Assembly: GCA_964442495.1 (NCBI GenBank) | Contig: CAYTZN010000004.1 | Location: forward strand, 62,001-126,000 | DNA from: CAYTZN01 sp964442495 | GTDB taxonomy: Bacteria > Pseudomonadota > Gammaproteobacteria > Legionellales > Legionellaceae | Reading direction: 5' to 3' | DNA: 64,000 bases | Shown: one piece after another, positions 61,714-64,000 of the stretch | Numbering within the stretch: the stretch's first letter is position 1 | How the letters are laid out: every line of letters starts with the position of its first letter | Notes under the pieces: model-generated | Seen by the model: the letters and a program-made list of their open reading frames with translations, nothing else | Told to the model about the DNA's origin: nothing | Databases searched by the model: none | Made by a program: the position numbers and the translations under genes

Positions 61714-62627
61714 TGAAGGCGACTAAAATAACCTTGGGTATTGCTGTTGGTATCGTGCTGTTGTTTGCGCTTACTACGCTTTTTACTATTGAACAAGGGC
61801 AGCTGGGTATCCTTCTACGCCTAGGGCGTTTGGTGGATGATGCTAAAACACAACAAGTGAAAATTTTGGCACCAGGCTTGCACATGAAAATGCCATTTTT
61901 GGAAAGTGTTCGTATATTCGATACGCGTTTACAGACGTTGGACATCAAGTCCTCTCGTATTGTAACCAAAGAAAAGAAAGACGTGATTGTTGATTATTAC
62001 GTAAAATGGCGCATTAAAGATTTAACCCGCTATTTTAAAGCAACGGGTGGAAACCAGTTCAAGGCGGAAACTCTACTTGAGCAACAGTTAAATACGTACA
62101 TTCGTGCACAATTTGGTAAGCGTACCATCTCTGATGTTTTGTCAGGCGAGCGCAATGACTTGACGGCCGTTTTGAGCACTCATGCTGAGCATCAGGCGGG
62201 TCAATTAGGTATTCATGTGGTTGATGTGCGTATAAAAGGGATTGAGTTACCTGAAAGCACGAGCAACACAGTTTATCAGCTGATGCGTGCAAACATGCAA
62301 AAAATTGCTAACCGGCACCGTGCTGATGGTCATGCTATTGCAGAGGCCATTCAATCTGCGGCAGATGCCAAAGTAACTGTATTGTTGGCCCAGGCGCGCA
62401 GTGATGCGCAAATTATTCGTGCTGAGGCCCAAGCAAAATCCGCTGTCATTTATGCAGAAGCTTTTGGCCAAAATAAAGATTTTTTTGCCTTTTATCGTAG
62501 TCTTAAAGCCTATGAAAATAGCTTTAATGCTAAACAAGATTTACTGGTTCTTGATGGAGACAGTGCTTTTTTTAATTATTTTAAGCGTGGTTTACCAAAA
62601 GTTAATGGTGTTACTGCTAAGAATTAA
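61713..62627 (+). CDS. hflC: HflC, membrane SPFH protein
   Basis: The 304-residue partner of HflK has an N-terminal membrane helix (ITLGIAVGIVLLFALTTLFT), an SPFH domain (GLHMKMPFLESVRIFDTRLQ, AQFGKRTISDVLSGERNDL) and a C-terminal helical region (AEAQAKSAVIYAEAFGQNKD). It is translationally coupled to hflK. A terminator follows. Confidence 0.96.
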   Translation: MKATKITLGIAVGIVLLFALTTLFTIEQGQLGILLRLGRLVDDAKTQQVKILAPGLHMKMPFLESVRIFDTRLQTLDIKSSRIVTKEKKDVIVDYYVKWRIKDLTRYFKATGGNQFKAETLLEQQLNTYIRAQFGKRTISDVLSGERNDLTAVLSTHAEHQAGQLGIHVVDVRIKGIELPESTSNTVYQLMRANMQKIANRHRADGHAIAEAIQSAADAKVTVLLAQARSDAQIIRAEAQAKSAVIYAEAFGQNKDFFAFYRSLKAYENSFNAKQDLLVLDGDSAFFNYFKRGLPKVNGVTAKN

Positions 62628-62646
62628 TTATAATAGCGCGTTCAGG

Positions 62647-62675
62647 AAAGGGTTAAGTTCACTTAACCCTTTTTT
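62647..62675 (+). terminator. Rho-independent terminator after hflC
   Basis: GGGTTAAG and CTTAACCC pair around TTCA, flanked by AAA and a TTTTTT run, about 20 bases past the hflC stop. Because the next genes follow closely, it may act as a partial terminator or attenuator. Confidence 0.8.
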
Positions 62676-62689
62676 ATTGGAGATGATAA

Positions 62690-62887
62690 TTGTTAACTAA
62701 TTTTCTTTCAGCTTTGGCTCTCGTTTTTGTGCTGGAAGGTATTATGCCTTTTGCTCTACCTGAGCATTGGAAAAAATTGCTTCGAAAAAATATTGCGCAG
62801 GACGAAAGAGTTTTGCGGGTTTTGGGGTTTTTCAGTATGTTGGTTGGCGTTGTTATGCTTTCCATTGTTCATCAATTTGTACAATAA
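62690..62887 (+). CDS. DUF2065 family small membrane protein
   Basis: The 65-residue protein has two membrane helices (LSALALVFVLEGIMPFALP and LGFFSMLVGVVMLSIVHQF). It matches the DUF2065/YjeT family found between hflC and purA in gammaproteobacteria. The start is TTG 62690, with GGAG 8 bases upstream. Function is unknown. Confidence 0.88.
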   Translation: MLTNFLSALALVFVLEGIMPFALPEHWKKLLRKNIAQDERVLRVLGFFSMLVGVVMLSIVHQFVQ

Positions 62888-62896
62888 GAGTTTATC

Positions 62897-64000
62897 ATGA
62901 GTAAAAATGTAGTTGTTGTAGGTACACAATGGGGTGATGAAGGGAAGGGCAAAATTGTGGATTTGCTAATGCAAAATGCACAAGTTGTTGTTCGTTACCA
63001 AGGTGGGCACAACGCTGGCCATACGTTGAAAATTAACGGAGAAAAAACGGTATTGCGCCTTATTCCATCTGGCATGCTTCGTTCGCACGTGCAATGTTAT
63101 ATTGGTAATGGTGTGGTTTTATCACCAGAAGCTTTGTTGTCTGAGATTAAAGAATTAGAACAGAAAGGTATAGACGTTCGTCCACGATTACACATCAGTC
63201 AAGCATGCCCGCTGATTTTACCTTGTCATGTGGCGTTAGATAAAGCGCGAGAAGCCATGAAGGGAACAGCTGCCATCGGTACAACCGGTCGAGGTATTGG
63301 ACCTGCGTATGAGGACAAAATTGCAAGGCGCGCGTTAAAAGTCAGTGATTTGCTGCATCGTGATAGATTTGTAAAAAAATTAACCGAGCTATTACAATAC
63401 CATAATTTTATTTTAACGCATTACTACAATCAGCCCGCAGTAGAGATTCAGGCCATATTGGAGGAGTCTCTTGTGTGGGCAGAGGCTTTGCGTCCTATGG
63501 TCTCGGATATTACTACTCGTCTTCATGAGCATCGGGAAAAAGGTGATGGTATTTTATTTGAAGGTGCTCAAGGCGTATATCTTGACATTGATCATGGTAC
63601 CTATCCCTTTGTAACCTCTTCAAACACGTGTGTTGGAAGTGTTATTAATGGTGCGGGCTTTGGTCCTCGTTACCTTGATTATATTTTAGGTATCACAAAG
63701 GCTTATACCACGCGAGTGGGTGGTGGTCCTTTTCCCACAGAGCTTCATGATGACGTTGGTAAAACGCTAGCCTCACGTGGTAATGAGTTTGGTGCGGTTA
63801 CAGGGCGTCCAAGACGTTGTGGCTGGTTTGATGCTGTACTATTGAGACGTTCAATAGAGTTAAACAGCATCACAGGTTTGTGCATGACCAAGCTGGACGT
63901 TTTAGACGGAATGGACATTATCCGTGTTGCTGTGGCTTATCGAGACGTAAATGGCAATTTGCTGTCTCGTCCTCCACAGGCCGCTGAAGATTTTGAAGGC
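62897..64000 (+). CDS. purA: Adenylosuccinate synthetase, 5' part (3' end outside window)
   Basis: ATG 62897 opens a frame that runs off the window after 368 codons; the full enzyme is about 430. The N-terminus VVVVGTQWGDEGKGKIVDLL holds the GTP P-loop and catalytic Asp/His. RYQGGHNAGHT, GTTGRGIGPAYEDK, FEGAQGVYLDIDHGTYPFVT and RPRRCGWFDAVLLR follow. It commits IMP to AMP synthesis. It lies 9 bases after the DUF2065 gene, downstream of hflKC as in Escherichia coli. Confidence 0.98.
   Translation, partial: MSKNVVVVGTQWGDEGKGKIVDLLMQNAQVVVRYQGGHNAGHTLKINGEKTVLRLIPSGMLRSHVQCYIGNGVVLSPEALLSEIKELEQKGIDVRPRLHISQACPLILPCHVALDKAREAMKGTAAIGTTGRGIGPAYEDKIARRALKVSDLLHRDRFVKKLTELLQYHNFILTHYYNQPAVEIQAILEESLVWAEALRPMVSDITTRLHEHREKGDGILFEGAQGVYLDIDHGTYPFVTSSNTCVGSVINGAGFGPRYLDYILGITKAYTTRVGGGPFPTELHDDVGKTLASRGNEFGAVTGRPRRCGWFDAVLLRRSIELNSITGLCMTKLDVLDGMDIIRVAVAYRDVNGNLLSRPPQAAEDFEG

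Overview
The window comes from a low-to-moderate G+C gammaproteobacterium, almost certainly a Legionella or close Legionellales relative. Several features point this way: a ProA/Msp-type M4 zinc metalloprotease, an IcmC/DotE/DotV-family Dot/Icm secretion subunit a few kilobases from it, three outer-membrane proteins whose mature ends begin GTMG (the motif at the start of the Legionella major outer-membrane protein), and several large unrecognised proteins that look like Dot/Icm effectors. The species cannot be fixed from the sequence.

Layout. 1-3.9 kb: 3' part of recA, then recX and alaS. 3.9-7.7 kb: accessory stretch with an inverted repeat, a candidate papain-like protein, small membrane or secreted Cys-rich proteins, an isolated fliA and two copies of a mobile-element relic. 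7.7-12.5 kb (minus strand): a compact four-gene operon (glutamine-synthetase-like ligase, aldehyde dehydrogenase, iron alcohol dehydrogenase, class I amidotransferase) that reads as a gamma-glutamylation pathway for an amino alcohol. 12.5-19.8 kb: coaBC-dut-algC, a TPR-methyltransferase fusion, a decayed beta-barrel gene and rdgB. 20-25 kb: an outer-membrane protein, aroE, an IS relic, a YafY/VOC/GyrI-like locus with two matching operator palindromes, and an odd class A beta-lactamase homologue. 25-31 kb: tRNA(CAT) and the macromolecular synthesis operon rpsU-yqeY-dnaG-rpoD, with tsaD divergent. 31-35.3 kb: a broken exported protein gene, plsY with a histone-like tail, and a complete ISAs1-family element beside a related MITE. 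35.3-42.4 kb: hemW, mdh, two outer-membrane paralogues (one frameshifted), and aroQ-accB-accC-prmA. 42.8-52.1 kb: proA, an EEP-family hydrolase, a candidate effector with a C39-like domain, class I aldolase, a flavoprotein reductase, dotV, a DUF3579 gene and pssA. 52.2-64 kb: rpoN-hpf-npr, rpmB-rpmG, trmB, a 1524-residue candidate effector, hflK-hflC, a DUF2065 gene and the 5' part of purA.

Housekeeping blocks (DNA repair, translation, replication and transcription initiation, coenzyme A, fatty acid, shikimate and phospholipid synthesis) alternate with lineage-specific islands. The islands hold the candidate effectors, pseudogenes, and a family of short elements whose ends match those of the resident ISAs1 element. 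No CRISPR array, rRNA operon or prophage was seen.
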